NCBI RefSeq assembly: GCF_002878395.1
Contig: NC_061121.1
Span: 10,241,084-10,305,083, forward strand
DNA length: 64,000 bases
Origin: Capsicum annuum
Lineage: Eukaryota; Streptophyta; Magnoliopsida; Solanales; Solanaceae
Reading direction: 5' to 3'
The notes beneath the pieces were generated by a model that was not told the DNA's origin, ran no database searches, and saw only the letters and a list, made by a program, of their open reading frames with translations. Both the position numbers and the translations under genes were made by a program. This document shows positions 32,119 through 44,842 of the stretch, in pieces (within the stretch, counting starts at the first letter, position 1; each line of letters starts with the position of its first letter).

Positions 32119-33779
32119 TCTTTGGCAACTCTGCTGGTGATTTCTTCAGAATTTGAGCTTATTTTTGGAGTTGTATCGGCATTGTTTCGAATTATGGGTG
32201 TATAAACATTGTTTGAGTTATTATTTGTTTTACTGTTATCACTGCTGTGCGTGTATGTGCTCTTTGTTTACAGTTTTTCTTTATGTTCTACCGCTTTATA
32301 TCTAGCATCATGTGCATAACTCGTGTCATTCTTTCTGCAACAAGTCCGTATTACACGTGTGTACATGACCTATAGTTGAGTCACCCTTATTTTAGGGGGG
32401 GAGCCATTGGGTTGTATGGAGTAGGTGGAATGTTGTCGCCGCCACTATCGACCATACGCGCCCCCGAGTAGCCTTGTTAGTAAACCCCAGCGTAGGTCAG
32501 CCTTTAGGTCATGCCGATGTGCATCATAATGAACCTAGCGGGGCCCACTTTGTCCTTTGTAGGAGACTCACCTCTAAAGCATCCCTACGTGCTAAATGTT
32601 GCATCTTTGAGGGTAGCGTAGTCATTTGACGGACTGATTTGGGAAAAAACATGTGTTAGAAGTAAAGTATGTAGACAAGAAAGTGCTAAAAAAAAGACAG
32701 AAAAAGAAAAGGTGAGAGAAAAAAAAAGTGTTTCGTAGTTTGTTTAGAGTTCTTTATGGCTTTCGTTTCTCACAATTTAAAAATCCAAAAGATTTTTACC
32801 TTTTGCACTCATTTTCCGAAAAAATCTAAAAAATCACCAAAAAGATTTTATTTTGTCTCTTAAGTAAGCATTCACCATTAGAAAAGTCCAAAAAGATTTT
32901 TTTACTAAAGTAGGTTTTTATAAAAGAAAATTTAAAAATGTTAGAAGTTTTGTACATTTCTTATAATGAAAATAGCAAAAAGATTTTTATTCATAGTTGT
33001 TGGTGTCAGTTCTACATGAAGTGTAATTTTGAAAAACTCAAAAAAAAGTTATTAATGTTGTTTGTCATTTGTTTGTGGTCGTGTCGCTTAGGTTAGGATT
33101 CAGTCGGTTGTCTAATCTTTATTTGTCCAATCTAGACGAACTACGCATCCCTGATTTTCCTCTTTTGGGAGTGAGATACATAGGCAACCTATTGTTGGTT
33201 CGGGGATCTTATTTGAAAAATCCAGAAAGATTTTCTTCACACTTCATTTAGAGTAAGTTCTTCATAAACATCTTTAAAAGAAAACTGCAAAAAGATTTCC
33301 CTTTTATAGGTTCAAGTTTCATTTTCATATGAAATTCAAAATTGAAAATCCAAAAAAGATTTTTCTTTGGTAATCATAGATTTCATTTTGTATAGGGATG
33401 TTGAAGATGAAAAATTCAAAAAGATATTCGTCAATTCTTTTGACAAATTGTTATTTTCTTTTCTTCTTAAAGTTTCAAGGCATAGAAAAAGAGTTTAGTT
33501 AGCCATTTTGGCAAGGCTTAACGAACTACGCACACCTGATTCTTCTCTTTTGGGGGTGAGATACGTAGGCGCCCTTTTAGAATTTGGTGACCATTTCAAG
33601 AAAAAAAAAGGTCTTGAAAAATTGTTGAAATCTAATGCATTTGCTATCTCTTGTCCAGTTAGTTTAAGGTGCTTGGTTTGTGGCATTTTGGATCATCCTC
33701 CATATTGCATCAAGTCACAGAGAAGGTTACGGCCAAATAGGATACCGAGTTTGTTGTCACTAATCAGATAGCGAGTTCT
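32119..33779 (+). other. Ogre/Tat primer site and long leader
   Basis: This lies between the LTR and gag. It starts with the primer-site-like tttggcaactctgctggtga. From 32786 to 33430 the motif AAAATCC-AAAAA-GATTTTT, which can fold into a 6-bp hairpin, recurs about ten times at irregular spacing. Two copies of the gaactacgca...gtgagatac(g)taggc box are near 33129-33186 and 33522-33570. There is no ORF of substance. Confidence 0.6.
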
Positions 33780-35560
33780 AGAAATGAGAATTTAGGATCT
33801 AATGAAGAGATTCGGAAATTAAGGCAACAAATGATAGAAATACATCGAGCTTGGGCTAATGGGTTCCCGCCTCCTCCAGTTTCCACTGATAATCTGGAAT
33901 ATCTTTCTAACTTGGCTCCCGTGTCACATGCAAAATTTTTCATTTTTGTTGAAATGGCACAACATGCATCAGGATCAGCTTCGGGTAAACAATATCCAAC
34001 CACTTCTAATGTTCATTTCCTCACTCGCCAATCCAAGATTACCACATACTCAGCTCCACCTGCTGTTCATGCTTTTGCGGCGCCACCCCACCTGAAGCTC
34101 CTACTTTTGATATTCATCCATAAGTTGTACCTCCCTACTCTACAAGAGAGCCTGCATTGAATATTACTGGTGATCAACGTTACGCTTTCGAGCCTATATT
34201 CAAGTTGACTGGTCTTTACGGTGACACTCACCTGCCTGAATTTCCTCCTAACACTGAGAAGCATGTTATGATAGAAGAATAAGAGGAAATAACTAGAAAA
34301 TTGAGAATTTTTGAATTGGCTATGAAGAACTTGCAAGGACTTGGGGGTTACAAAAGTTTCTCATATAAGGACTTATGTATGTTTCCAGGTGTCAACCCTC
34401 CTCCTGGATTTAAAATGCCAAAGTTTGAGAAATATGATGGACATGGGGATCCAATGGCACATTTGAGACGTTATCGTTACCAATTAAGAGGTGTTGGAGG
34501 CAAAGAAGAACTGCTTATGGCTTACTTTGGTGATAGTCTTTAGGGTCTAGCCTCAGAGTGGTTTGTTAATCAAGATATTGATAGGTTGAATAGTTGGGAT
34601 TATTTAGCGAATGAATTTGTGCAATAATTTCAATACAATGTGGAATTGATCCCTGACGAAAAATCCCTAGCCAGTATGAAGAAGAAGAATACTGAGAGAT
34701 TCAGAGAGTATGCTATTAGATGGCATGAACAAGCTGCTAGGGTGAAGCCGCCAATGAAAGAAATAAAGATAGTGGCGGTGTTTATTCAAGTGGAAGACGA
34801 AACACATTATCAACATTTGTTACCTGGGTTAGGCAAGCTGTTTATTGAGGTCCTTAAAATAGGGGAGATGATAGAAGAGAGAATTAAGACTGGTCTGATT
34901 GTGAGTTTTTCAACATTGAAAGCGACTACTCAAGCAATTCAAAAGGGTTCAGGAAGTGTTGGTGAGAAAAAAAATGAGGAAGATGCATCTACTATTGTAG
35001 TTGGACAGCAGGAAAGGTCAAGAAGACCACGTCGTCGTCACTCTCAGGTACAAACCCAAGTTCATGCCCAAGCTTCACATAATCACTCCCAAAATCCATT
35101 ATACTCTACTCCTCCTTCATATCCAGTATATAACACACAACCACATATTCAACCCTCATCTTACCTACAGTGGAACACACCAACTTCTCAGAGTCATCCT
35201 CTAACTCCACAAACATACTAAAATCCTTCGAAGCCTGATTTTTTATCCAACCCAAATGGTGAAATGAGGCAGAAGTCGAGAGATAGCTTTACACCAATTG
35301 GAGAGTCCTATGCTAGTTTATTTCAGAGATTGGTACAATGGGGCATGATCATTTCTCTCCTTGGATGAACTCTTCATTTCCGTTCAAGAAATTTTGATCC
35401 TAATGTATGATATGTGTATCATTTTGATGCTCACGGTCATAGTATTGAAGATTGTCGAGATTTGAAAAGAGAAATTGAAAAGATGATTCAAGATGGATCA
35501 ATTATGGTGAAGAACATTGACAGTAAGGGAAACTCTACTTATGTTGTTATGCAAACCAAT
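33780..35560 (+). pseudogene. Ogre/Tat gag, broken
   Basis: Read across frames: EEIRKLRQQMIEIHRAWANG near 33800, PVSTDNLEYLSNLAPVSHA near 33880, the capsid block MPKFEKYDGHGDPMAHLRRY (34418-34477), LLMAYFGDSL, ASEWFVNQDIDRLNSW, and MKKKNTERFREYAIRWHEQA near 34675-34740. Then KIGEMIEERIKTG and a basic/Gln-Pro-rich tail follow, with the degenerate knuckle-like HSIEDCRDLKREIEK near 35436. The content and order fit Ogre/Tat Gag. Stops at about 34279, 34541, 34625 and 35219 break it. No protease or RT follows. Confidence 0.8.
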
Positions 35561-36186
35561 GGGTAAGATGTTAGGCTGATTAATTGAGAAGTCACCCCTC
35601 TCCCTACTAGGAAGAGGTCCGGTAGCTTGTGAAATTTTCAGCCAGAGCTTAAAATCCAATCAAACCATGGAACATGGAATCAGAGGGCAAAAGTTAGAAG
35701 AAACATCTGAGAAAATAGGTAGAGTGCTTAGACATTTGGTGACAAGTTAAAGCCTTCTTTGAAAATTAAGGCAATTATTTTGAGAATCACAAGAATAACT
35801 CAGCCATCAATTGAAAGATATGTCTCAATTAGGTCAAACAGTGGCTGCGTGATCCTATATCAGGAGGAATAAAAAGAAATCATCTTTACAAAAGCATAAA
35901 TCATTCGATGTGAGGGATGCATAACAAAGGTGAAGTTGTATGCTGGACAAGTACAGAAGAAGAATTGACACAGATGTTCAATTTAAGTTAGTGTTGTTAA
36001 TGTGTCACACATGATCTTTATCTCCTATTTTTCAATTGCATGTTATGTACTTGCATTCTCAGGGGTTGATATGATGAAGGCATTTCATTCTGCTATCCAA
36101 ACATTGTGTCATCCTTTGTTTACCCCATTTGAGCCTATTTCTATTTTTTTTCATACCCCTCTTTTGAAATCAAGAATGAGTCCGTC
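35561..36186 (+). other. Linker after Ogre gag, no recognisable pol
   Basis: This is where protease and RT should start, but only scraps are found (for example ELKIQSNHGTWN near 35650). The sequence joins the 3' internal region at 36187. An internal deletion of pol is the simplest reading. Confidence 0.5.
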
Positions 36187-36840
36187 TGTCGAGCAAAAGA
36201 ATAGAGTAAAAAAAATAGAAAAAATGTGTCCAAAAGAGAAAAAAAGAGAGAGTGTCAAGAAAAAAGAGTCGAAAAAAAAAATCCCAAAAAGAAAAGAGTC
36301 AATTAAAGTCAATGGAATAAAAAAGGAAGTCATTATAAGCAAAAGAACAAGCCGCCAGAACTACGCGTGACTTGATTCTACTCTCTCGGGGGTGATGTAC
36401 ATAGGCTTCCCTTCCCTGGGCTCGTTCCAACCATATCAACAGTTTAGAATTGCCAAGCCAAAAGAAACTGGGGCATGAATTAATCCTCATTGTTTGAGTC
36501 AATTCCAAAAGTTATAAGTCATACCTCACTTCAGGTGTCGTTTAGGTCTCATGCAATCCTTTCTTTCTAACCCTATCCAAAAGCCAAGTTACAACCAAAG
36601 AAATACCTTCAGATCAATCTTTGAGAATGTTAAGAGTAAGCATGCAATGAATGTGATGACGTATTTTGGATACTACTTATCTTCCTTGGCATAAGGAATC
36701 AAGAGAGAAATGAAAATGAGAGAGTCTTATTGGTGAAAACCCTCATGGGCACTGTAAGATGATGGTAAGTTGAGAGAGATAAAAATGACAGTTTTATCGG
36801 TGAAAACCCTTATGGGCACTGTTAGACGACTGTGAGTTGT
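36187..36840 (+). mobile_element. Ogre/Tat 3' internal region (copy 2), truncated
   Basis: It matches 24472-25140: the A/G-rich stretch, the actacgcgtgacttgattct...gcttcccttcc box near 36360-36410, ctcattgtttgagtc, and two units of the 69-bp repeat. It stops within the second unit (gactgtgagttgtg), where a SINE tail begins. Confidence 0.8.
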
Positions 36841-36851
36841 GTTGTTTTTTT

Positions 36852-36905
36852 TGTTTTTGATAATCGTGGTGTCTTGGCCAACTTTCATGCATCCCAACTA
36901 ATTTC
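36852..36905 (-). repeat. SINE 3' end, inverted
   Basis: The text tttttgataatcgtggtgtc followed by ttggccaactttcatgcatc is the reverse complement of the tail of the SINE family at 14825-15062. Only the 3' end remains. Confidence 0.7.
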
Positions 36906-38136
36906 ACTCAATATATGAGTCCTGATTGTACATATAATTGATTAATTTATGATGTTTTGACACTCTAAGCTCAATTTTGCATTATGGTACATTAATGAAT
37001 TTCTTATTACTCATACAGATTTACGCATTATTGTTTTGAAAAATTACAGAATAAGTATCATATGTTATATGTTTTATAGCTTATAAATTCATTATCATAA
37101 GTTTCTAATGTAGAAATATAAGAAAGGGAGTATGTAGCACAAAAACTATGTATAACCATCACAACTCATATTAGTGGTTTGTCATATTGTGGTATGTATG
37201 ATGGACATTATAGAAGAGTTTTTAGTAATTTTTTAGGTTCAAAGACCTATTTTGTTAATAATAAACAAAAAGCAAAATCATAATGGCACTATCCACCAAA
37301 TCCAAGCACAAATAAGCTCGGTCCAAAACAAAAAGGCCCCTAGATTTTCTTATTTATTCCTATATCTATAAAGTGGACTAGAGTAGTCAGTATTCTTTCT
37401 CTGGATTAACCTCATCCGTGAAAAGATGTTGGCGTATTGTAGGAGGAATTCCCAACTGTTCTAACTCCTTTTGTGGGTCATTTTCAAAATCAAGTTATGC
37501 TTGATATTGCTGAAGCTCTATCCATCGCCTTCACTGTCACCTGGTAAGTCTCCTCTCCCTTTAGTCTTCCATTTATTTATGCCCGACTAATATATATGTC
37601 ATTGAATATTAATATTATGTGGTCATTGGACCAAGTGGAAGAATGTAACATATTATTTTATCTAAAAATTACATAAATCCATAACTTAAATTTTATTTAT
37701 CACAAAAAATTTCAACTCCCTAAACATATTGCATTAATCCCACTTTTTAACATTCTCTCACCGAAAATACATATACATAGATCTCCCTTTTACTCTCACC
37801 ATTTCTCTCCTAAAATAAAGGATATAATCAAGAAACAGTTTTCATGTTTGAAATCAACCGTGTTTGAGATCAACTGCTAGTCAATGGTATTCAATTTCAA
37901 ATCAATCTTCTTTTACCAATTTCAATTTTTAAGATCTGAGGAATTTTAAAATTTTTATTTTCATTATTTGGTCCAAAAATTTGAGAAATACGAAAGAAGA
38001 AACTGTTGCATGTTTTTCTTAAGTAATTTTTTGGATTTCTACCTTACCAAATCATAGTTTGAATATCTCCATTATCCTTTTTTCTTTTCAAAATTGTCTA
38101 TTTCAAGTACTAACTTAACAACTTATTACATAGTTA
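36906..38136. other. AT-rich DNA left of the Ulp1-like gene
   Basis: No ORF or RNA gene was recognised. From about 37640 the text (ttacataaatccataac, cactttttaacattctctcac, acatatacata) loosely mirrors the inverted sequence at about 53290-53440. It may be the left terminal inverted repeat of a MULE. Confidence 0.35.
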
Positions 38137-38391
38137 ATGGATGATTCTCCTTCATTTAGTTTAGGATTAACTCAGTTAGAGTATACCGAATAACAACTTC
38201 GGTAGTTGGGTTCATACCCGGCGTATTTGATTACGAGGAAACTACCTTTGATGAAAACAGATCAAAAAATTGTAACGATACCATCAAGATTAAAAAAATT
38301 AACAAAGCTGCAGCTTCAAAGTCAAAAAATAAATTGGAGAATCGTCAAGAAAATTCAAAAAAGTGATAATGAACAGCCACGTTTACCAAAG
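38137..38391 (+). pseudogene. Ulp1-like gene, N-terminal exon (broken)
   Basis: From ATG 38137 the frame reads MDDSPSFSLGLTQLEYTE, then stops at 38191 and 38203. It continues open with GSYPAYLITRKLPLMKTDQK and a Lys/Arg-rich stretch to a splice donor (aaag|gtattt, 38391/38392). The F-S-L-G-L-T-Q opening is found in transposon-borne Ulp1-like plant proteins, as I recall. The link to the C-terminal exon at 51171 is inferred from strand, order and the intervening LTR insertions. It is not functional. Confidence 0.45.
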
Positions 38392-38950
38392 GTATTTTTG
38401 ATTTTTCTATTTTGATGTTTTAGTTATGAGTTTATAATTTTTTAAGTAATTTGAGGTTTTATATTTGTTAATTAATTTTCTGTTGTTTGTTCTTATGGAG
38501 TTGTTGGGTTTGTCATAAGTTTTAAGTTATGTTAGAAAGTGGTTGTGCAAATACAAAATAATGCTTTGTATATTTTCTGCATATACATATTTGTTGATGC
38601 ATTTGGTTGAACTATATTGATATTTGTAGTTCATATACATATGTGGTTGCTGAGTGTGTCATATAGTAAGTCCGTATGTGATATACACATACATTATTCG
38701 TTATATGTTTTCTAACATATATATAAGTTATGTTTTGAGTTTTAATTGTGTAATGTGTGTTTGAGACAATGGTTATTACATATGTATATGTAAAACAGAT
38801 ACATAAGTTGCACATGTTATTAAACCTGTAATGATTTTCCTAGTTCATAGACATCATATTCATTAAGTATATGTTTTCAGTTTTCTTATGCGACTAATGC
38901 TATGGACATTACCTATGTATATGTCCAACATATACATGACTTACAATATG
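38392..38950 (+). other. Intron-like AT-rich DNA
   Basis: Rich in tatatgt/acatata runs, no ORF of note. It ends with the left copy of the TSD ATATG (38946-38950). Confidence 0.5.
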
Positions 38951-41900
38951 TGTAACACCCCGATTTTCTGAACCGGAATGCTACACGGTGCTCATGATCC
39001 CGAAGGATCACAAGCTAACCCATGACTGATATCTATACCTGTCTACTGCATAATATATCATAAAATGCAGAAACATGAACATGAAAGGCCATAATGTTCG
39101 AAATGAATAAACGTCTGATAACAATATATCTGAAAAAGGTATAACAATACCAAAATAAGTCATAAATACTGAAAATAATGAGATCTGAATATCTAATCTA
39201 ACATCTAGTCTGAAAGCCTATAACTGAACTGAACAAGGAATTGAAGCAACATGTCTCTGACTAACTCCATCTAGCAACTGAATAGTAAATGTAGCAATAA
39301 TCATATCGTCCTCAAATGAGAAGGACTCACTGCAAACTCTGAACACTGGAATACTACTGCTGATCTGGAGCTCGTGCCTCTGAACCTACGGTGTAACATA
39401 AGAGAAAGCACCATAGCACAAATGTGTCAGTACGTCTGAATGTGCTGAGTATACAAATGAGGTAGGCTAAATACAAAGGGTTATATGCATGAACAATGCT
39501 AACTAATATAAAGGCGAGAATACATACATGCATAAACAACTATAACTGAACTCGTGATGATGTTGACTACTGAGTATGAATGCTGACGACATGACTTTAC
39601 TATTACTGAGGTATTAAATAGATTATTGACTATTTTTAACAGTTCAAATTATGAAGAACTGGTTTAAATGACTGTGTCTAATAGTCCTGAAATTGAATAC
39701 TGGTAACGTGAGCTATGACAACTAATATAGCTAATATAACTGTAATGATCAGACTAATCGATATAACCGATAGTGAGCGACTGTATCTGACAGTCTAAGT
39801 TCTGATGGAACTATCTGATTTCCATTCTACTTGGAGTAACTAAATCTGAGATCAATTTTATCTAGCAGGTGATCATGAGTATACTGATAATAAGGATGAT
39901 TTGACTTAGTCTAAGATCATTTCTATCTAGTTCTAATGATTCTAATACTGATTAATCATATTTGAGATCAGTCCTAGCTAATGAGTGATCTTGAAGTCTA
40001 TTTACAATGATAAGCAATGAATGTATCTAACAGTACTGAATTTGTACTACTAAGCTAAGTTGACTGTGTCTGAAAGCCCTGATTCTGTAACTGAAACTGT
40101 GGGATGAGTTCATCTAACCAACATGCCCCAAGCTAAGCTGACTGGGGTCCAATCTCTGCCCTAACTGGAAGGGTGTCAACACTGCACCACCAGTAAAGAC
40201 ATCTACTGTGGAGTCAGTCCTAATCTAGTGGGTGACTCCTGGGATCAGTCCTGATACATATAAATGTGGTAACGGGTGACCCCTGAGTATGTCAGTCCTA
40301 TCTAATAGGTGACATCTCGTATTTACACTAGCTATATAGTTTTGAAACTTAGGGATTGCTTCTAAGGATCTCAGTCCTAATCTAGCGGGTGAGTCCCCAT
40401 CCGTAGGCTCACTCGGTGCAGAATCCTACTCCCATCTAAAAGACACTGAACTAAATAACTTGGCTAAACTAAATAACTAAACTAAACTGATTATCTGAAC
40501 TGATACTGATTAACAAGACTGATACTAGTAGTATTGTTTAGCGGAGCTAAACTAAGTATACTGGATTCCAATGACTGGCGGAATATACTGAGTTTTGAGG
40601 ACTGATTTAGAGTACTAAAGTTACTGAGATTTACTGTGATTACTAAGGTTACAGATATTACTATGTACTGAGATCACTGAGATTACTGCACTACTGAGAT
40701 TACTGAGGTTACTAGATTTTCCTGAGTCACATGACTGACTGATTTCTATAGATTATGGCTTGACTGAGAGTATCATAAAAACATGACATGGCTCTAGGCA
40801 CACAACTATATTTTTGGGGTACAAATACCCCCAGGACTCGATGGAAGGAAACTGACACACATGACTGACTTGATCATAAGTGTAGAGTCCATAATCCACA
40901 ATATCATAAATTAGGGATTTCATACTAAGTATGGTTCTCAACAATCTATTTCATGGAAGGGAATTTCATACAACATGTATATACTTGTATAGCTTTCAAT
41001 ATCATTTTCATTACATATTACAACCACATTCCATTATATCATAACTTGGGGAATTTCATGAAGTACATGGGTATTCTACATCTTGTACATGAGTGGGTTT
41101 TGCAAGTAAGCATAGCATAATTCCATAAGACTAGTTCATGAGAAATCCAACAATGTTCACAAGACACATTATCAACATGGATGACATTGAATCATAGAGG
41201 CCTATCATGAATTCTTCACTTAGTTACAATTTAGCTATAATGCATGATTTTTAGTCTCTTAGGTATTTTATCAAACACCTTACATGCACAACTTAGGCAT
41301 AGGGGTAAATCATACAATTACCCATCATAAATAATCAAACTTACATGTTTTCAACTCATATGATGTCATAGATTCATAATAACACATAAAGATTTTATCT
41401 TGGCATCATTCAACACATAAACATGACCAACAATCCATTCATAACATAAAAACCATAATATAAAGTTTTAGAAAAGGGTTCTTGAACTTCATGGATGGAA
41501 GGAGTCGATGAATGAACACACGCATACCTTAAAAAGGAAACCTTGATGATTTGCTAGAGAATTCTTGGATTGGAAACTTAATTCTTGATTATCTTGGAAA
41601 AAGGCGTGAATCCTGCTTTTGAGAGATGAGTTTGGTGGAAACCCTATACTTGTGGTTAAGAGTGTAAAGAGGGTTTTTAAGATGCTTAACTAAAGAAAAA
41701 TGGGAAAAATTACACCCCTTTAAGGTTGTAAGTTGTGGAAGGTGAAGGAAAATACCAAAATACCCTTACAAAAACACCCTTGAATTGTTGAAAAAATATA
41801 CTTGACGCCATCCGTGATAGGGTCACGAATGGGCGTCACCAAAGGGGTCCAAATTCTTGATTTTCTGCCCAGGGATGACGACATCATCAGAAATGTCATC

Positions 41901-42316
41901 AGAATGTGACGACGTCATCAAAAAGGTCGACAGAAATGTGATAGCCCGTCAGAAATGTAGTCACCATTTTCCAGCTTGACATGTTGGAATAAAATGGGGA
42001 TAACTCTTTGGTCCGATATTGAATTTAGGCGAAATTGGTATCATTGGAAAGATAATTTAATTATCTATCCGTAGATAGGTTATGAGCTCAAAAATTCCAA
42101 GTATAATAAGAGATGCTCATTTGACGTTGACTATACCAATGTCCTTCTTAAGAATTCAATCGGTAAGGAATGTTTTCATTCATCTGATAGCTGGGAGTTA
42201 TTTGAAGCCTTAATATACACCTAACTTACTCATAAAACTATAAAAGAACCATGATATACTGTGCATGATCTTGGTACATGGCTCTAATAGTAGTTTGGAT
42301 TTTTTGGATTATTACA
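38951..42316 (-). mobile_element. Solo LTR, 3.4 kb, perfect TSD
   Basis: A minus-strand LTR bounded by TGTAACACCC (38951) and ...GGATTATTACA (42316), i.e. TG...CA on the complement, with the 5-bp TSD ATATG at 38946-38950 and 42317-42321. Its inner end (tgctacacggtgc, cacaagctaaccc) is related to the solo LTR at 56696-59052. There is no PBS, PPT or coding, so it is a solo LTR left by recombination. ORFs within it are spurious. Confidence 0.9.
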
Positions 42317-42531
42317 ATATGTTGTTAGATGTGTAATAAAATGCCTTGTTTATATACATCATTTTTTTGTGTATAGTATCACATATGATGTCTTTTTTTT
42401 ATTTTCAATAGGGTATGAAATAGAAAATTAATAATGTCCATGCACATCCGATATATTTTTGTAGTTATTGCAATCGCAAATTTGGATCAGATATACAAAA
42501 TTATGCCGGTGAAGAAGTTTACAATCTTTTT
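42317..42531 (+). other. Host (MULE) segment between two LTR insertions
   Basis: It starts with the TSD copy ATATG and ends in a T run. A splice-acceptor-like tttcaatag lies near 42410, and a short frame (VHAHPIYFCSYCNRKFGSD) follows it. It is probably part of the Ulp1-like gene, though no domain is recognised. Confidence 0.4.
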
Positions 42532-44823
42532 TGTAACACCCCGCATTTTGGGCTAGAATAAAAATCGTCATTTCTATGCATAGATGATACTGAAGCCATA
42601 AATTCTATGCAAATTTGGCAGGTTAATCAATTGTATAGTGTGAAAACCTATTTGAGCATGAATTGAGATCATAGATGTCCCCTAACTCAAGGACGAGTTG
42701 AAAGTTTTCCTACCGTTCAAGTTTCAATGAGGATCAAAACTTGGGTCAACTTCAATCAATAATAACTCTTTGAATATAAATAATTAGAGGGCCTACTATA
42801 TATCAAATGAAAGCTCTTTGAATTATCTTTCCAACGATACTAATTTCACCAAAATTCGATACCCGAAAAAAAAAGTTATGGCCATTTTCATGACTTAGAT
42901 AGTAGTATTGCGCAATTAGCGTGCGACGCATGCTCTGTCGCACACACCCAATTTCCAGATTCTGTTTTTGCGTTTTTAAGGGAAAAAGTGGTATTTTCCA
43001 CCCCCTATTCAGTCATAACACGGGATTAAATCCCCCAAACACCAAAATAAGGTCATTGTCCCTCAAAATGACCAAGAACACTTCTTAGGGATTCAACCCA
43101 AAGATTAAAATATCTTAAGATTTTATCATGGGTTTTCAATAATTCTTTGAGATTCGGAATCTCCACTGTGAGGGCTACAAGAAGCACCCATCAATTGTTC
43201 GAATAGCATCCCTAAAGCACAAGTTCATTCAAGAGTCATAAATTAAGGTACGTGGGGTCTTTTTTAAAATTTCATGGGCATAGAAATCTTCTTTTAACTA
43301 TGCAAAGGATTTAGAAATCATGATTTTAAAGAAAAGAGTTTTGGATTTATGATTGTAATCATGTTTTTAGATGCCTTGATGATATTGTTTTGGTCTTTAG
43401 GACTTCCCCCAAAGTGATTTAAAATCCTATGTATATGTATGTATGTGTTTTAATATGATGTTTGAATTAAGAGTATGACTCACATAAAATCTCTCTTTTG
43501 ATATGATTTATCGCATTTTTCATATGATATAGATTTTTTCAAAATGCATCTTGAAAAGCATGATATGAAATGTATTTATTTAGACTATGACATGAATATG
43601 ATTTTTGAATCAAAAGAGAGGGTTGTTTGTGTTGATAAATATTGAATATAAATATCTAATGGAAAGAGTTGCATGATTTGACAAAGATTTCAGGACCACC
43701 ACATTGTTATTGAAAGAATGATAATCCTTGCATAGTTTTGACTTGTGCTTTCGGAACATGACATCTCTTATATTATTTGAATGTTTAGGTGGTCTGAATT
43801 GAGTTTTAATGAAAGAATCATGAATAATACAATATGGCTCATAAATAGGACTTGCAAGTCTTGGTGTAAAGACACCAACTCAGATAATACCGTGGTAATT
43901 CAGAATAGAATAGAAAGCATGTTTGAAATCAGGTTTTTGGATTTTTAAGCTAAAACGATGCATATTTCAAAACAGGCTAAAATTGGGCATAAAGAGAGTT
44001 TAGGTGGTTCCCCGAATAAGGAATGAGTTCCGACAACTCATTGCTCAAAATCGTATTTTGCAGATACGGGTATATTATTGTACGCTAGCAACGATCCTGT
44101 GGCGTAGTAGATTCAGAGACTCTAACCCTAGCGGCAAACTTGGGTTGGGGGATTCCCCGCCGAGTCAATGGAGGATTCTATATAGCTTGTGGAATATCAA
44201 ACTTGTAGGGGAGTGCCATCTAACTCAGAAGTAATACAAAGATCAGAAAACTACATTACAGAAAGGTTTATGATTATCAAAAATGTCTATGTGTTTTGAT
44301 ATTATATCTTTCATAATGTTTATGACTAGCACTCAACTATTTTATTTATATGTACAAGCTTTATTTTGGATTTCTTCGCATATCAGTACATCTGTATTAA
44401 CCCTCCCTCCCTTCCAGCTTCTCAGGCTCAATCTAGGGGTGTCGATAAGCAGTATATTTTCTCTGGGAAGAAGTGCAGAGTCCCATGGTGAGCCTTCTAT
44501 GTTTCATAAGACATAGTTACTTCAGTAATTTATCATTAGTATGTTTTGGTCTATTGGGTGTCATGTCCTAGTTTTTAGACAGTTGAGTTTTTGCATGTAG
44601 TAGAGATTTCGTAGACTGAGTCAGATATCGTTCAGATATTTTTTTTAAATTACAGCTTTCATTATGATTTGAATTCAGATTTAATGACCATGTTTCCATT
44701 TCAGTATATATTTCTAGATTATTTTTTTATGAATAGTTTATGTGATTACAAGTTAGAAGGGCATTTAGGCCTTTATGGTTCGGGATGCTCATCACAACTT
44801 GGGCCCCATTTTGGGTCGTGACA
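42532..44823 (+). repeat. 5' LTR of the non-coding element
   Basis: TGTAACACCCCGC to GGGTCGTGACA. It contains the hairpin GTGCGAC...GTCGCAC at 42921-42943 and the aattcgatacccg(a)aagttatggcc box near 42850. Confidence 0.9.
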
Positions 44824-44842
44824 AACTTTGTATCAGAGCACG
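44824..44842 (+). other. Primer-binding site (tRNA-iMet)
   Basis: aactttgtatcagagcacg follows the LTR; tgtatcagagc departs from TGGTATCAGAGC at one base. It is the expected start of minus-strand synthesis. Confidence 0.8.

Noticed and set aside
37434..37550. Possible exon ending in a good donor (cctggtaagt)
   Set aside because: All frames have early stops and no similarity was recognised.
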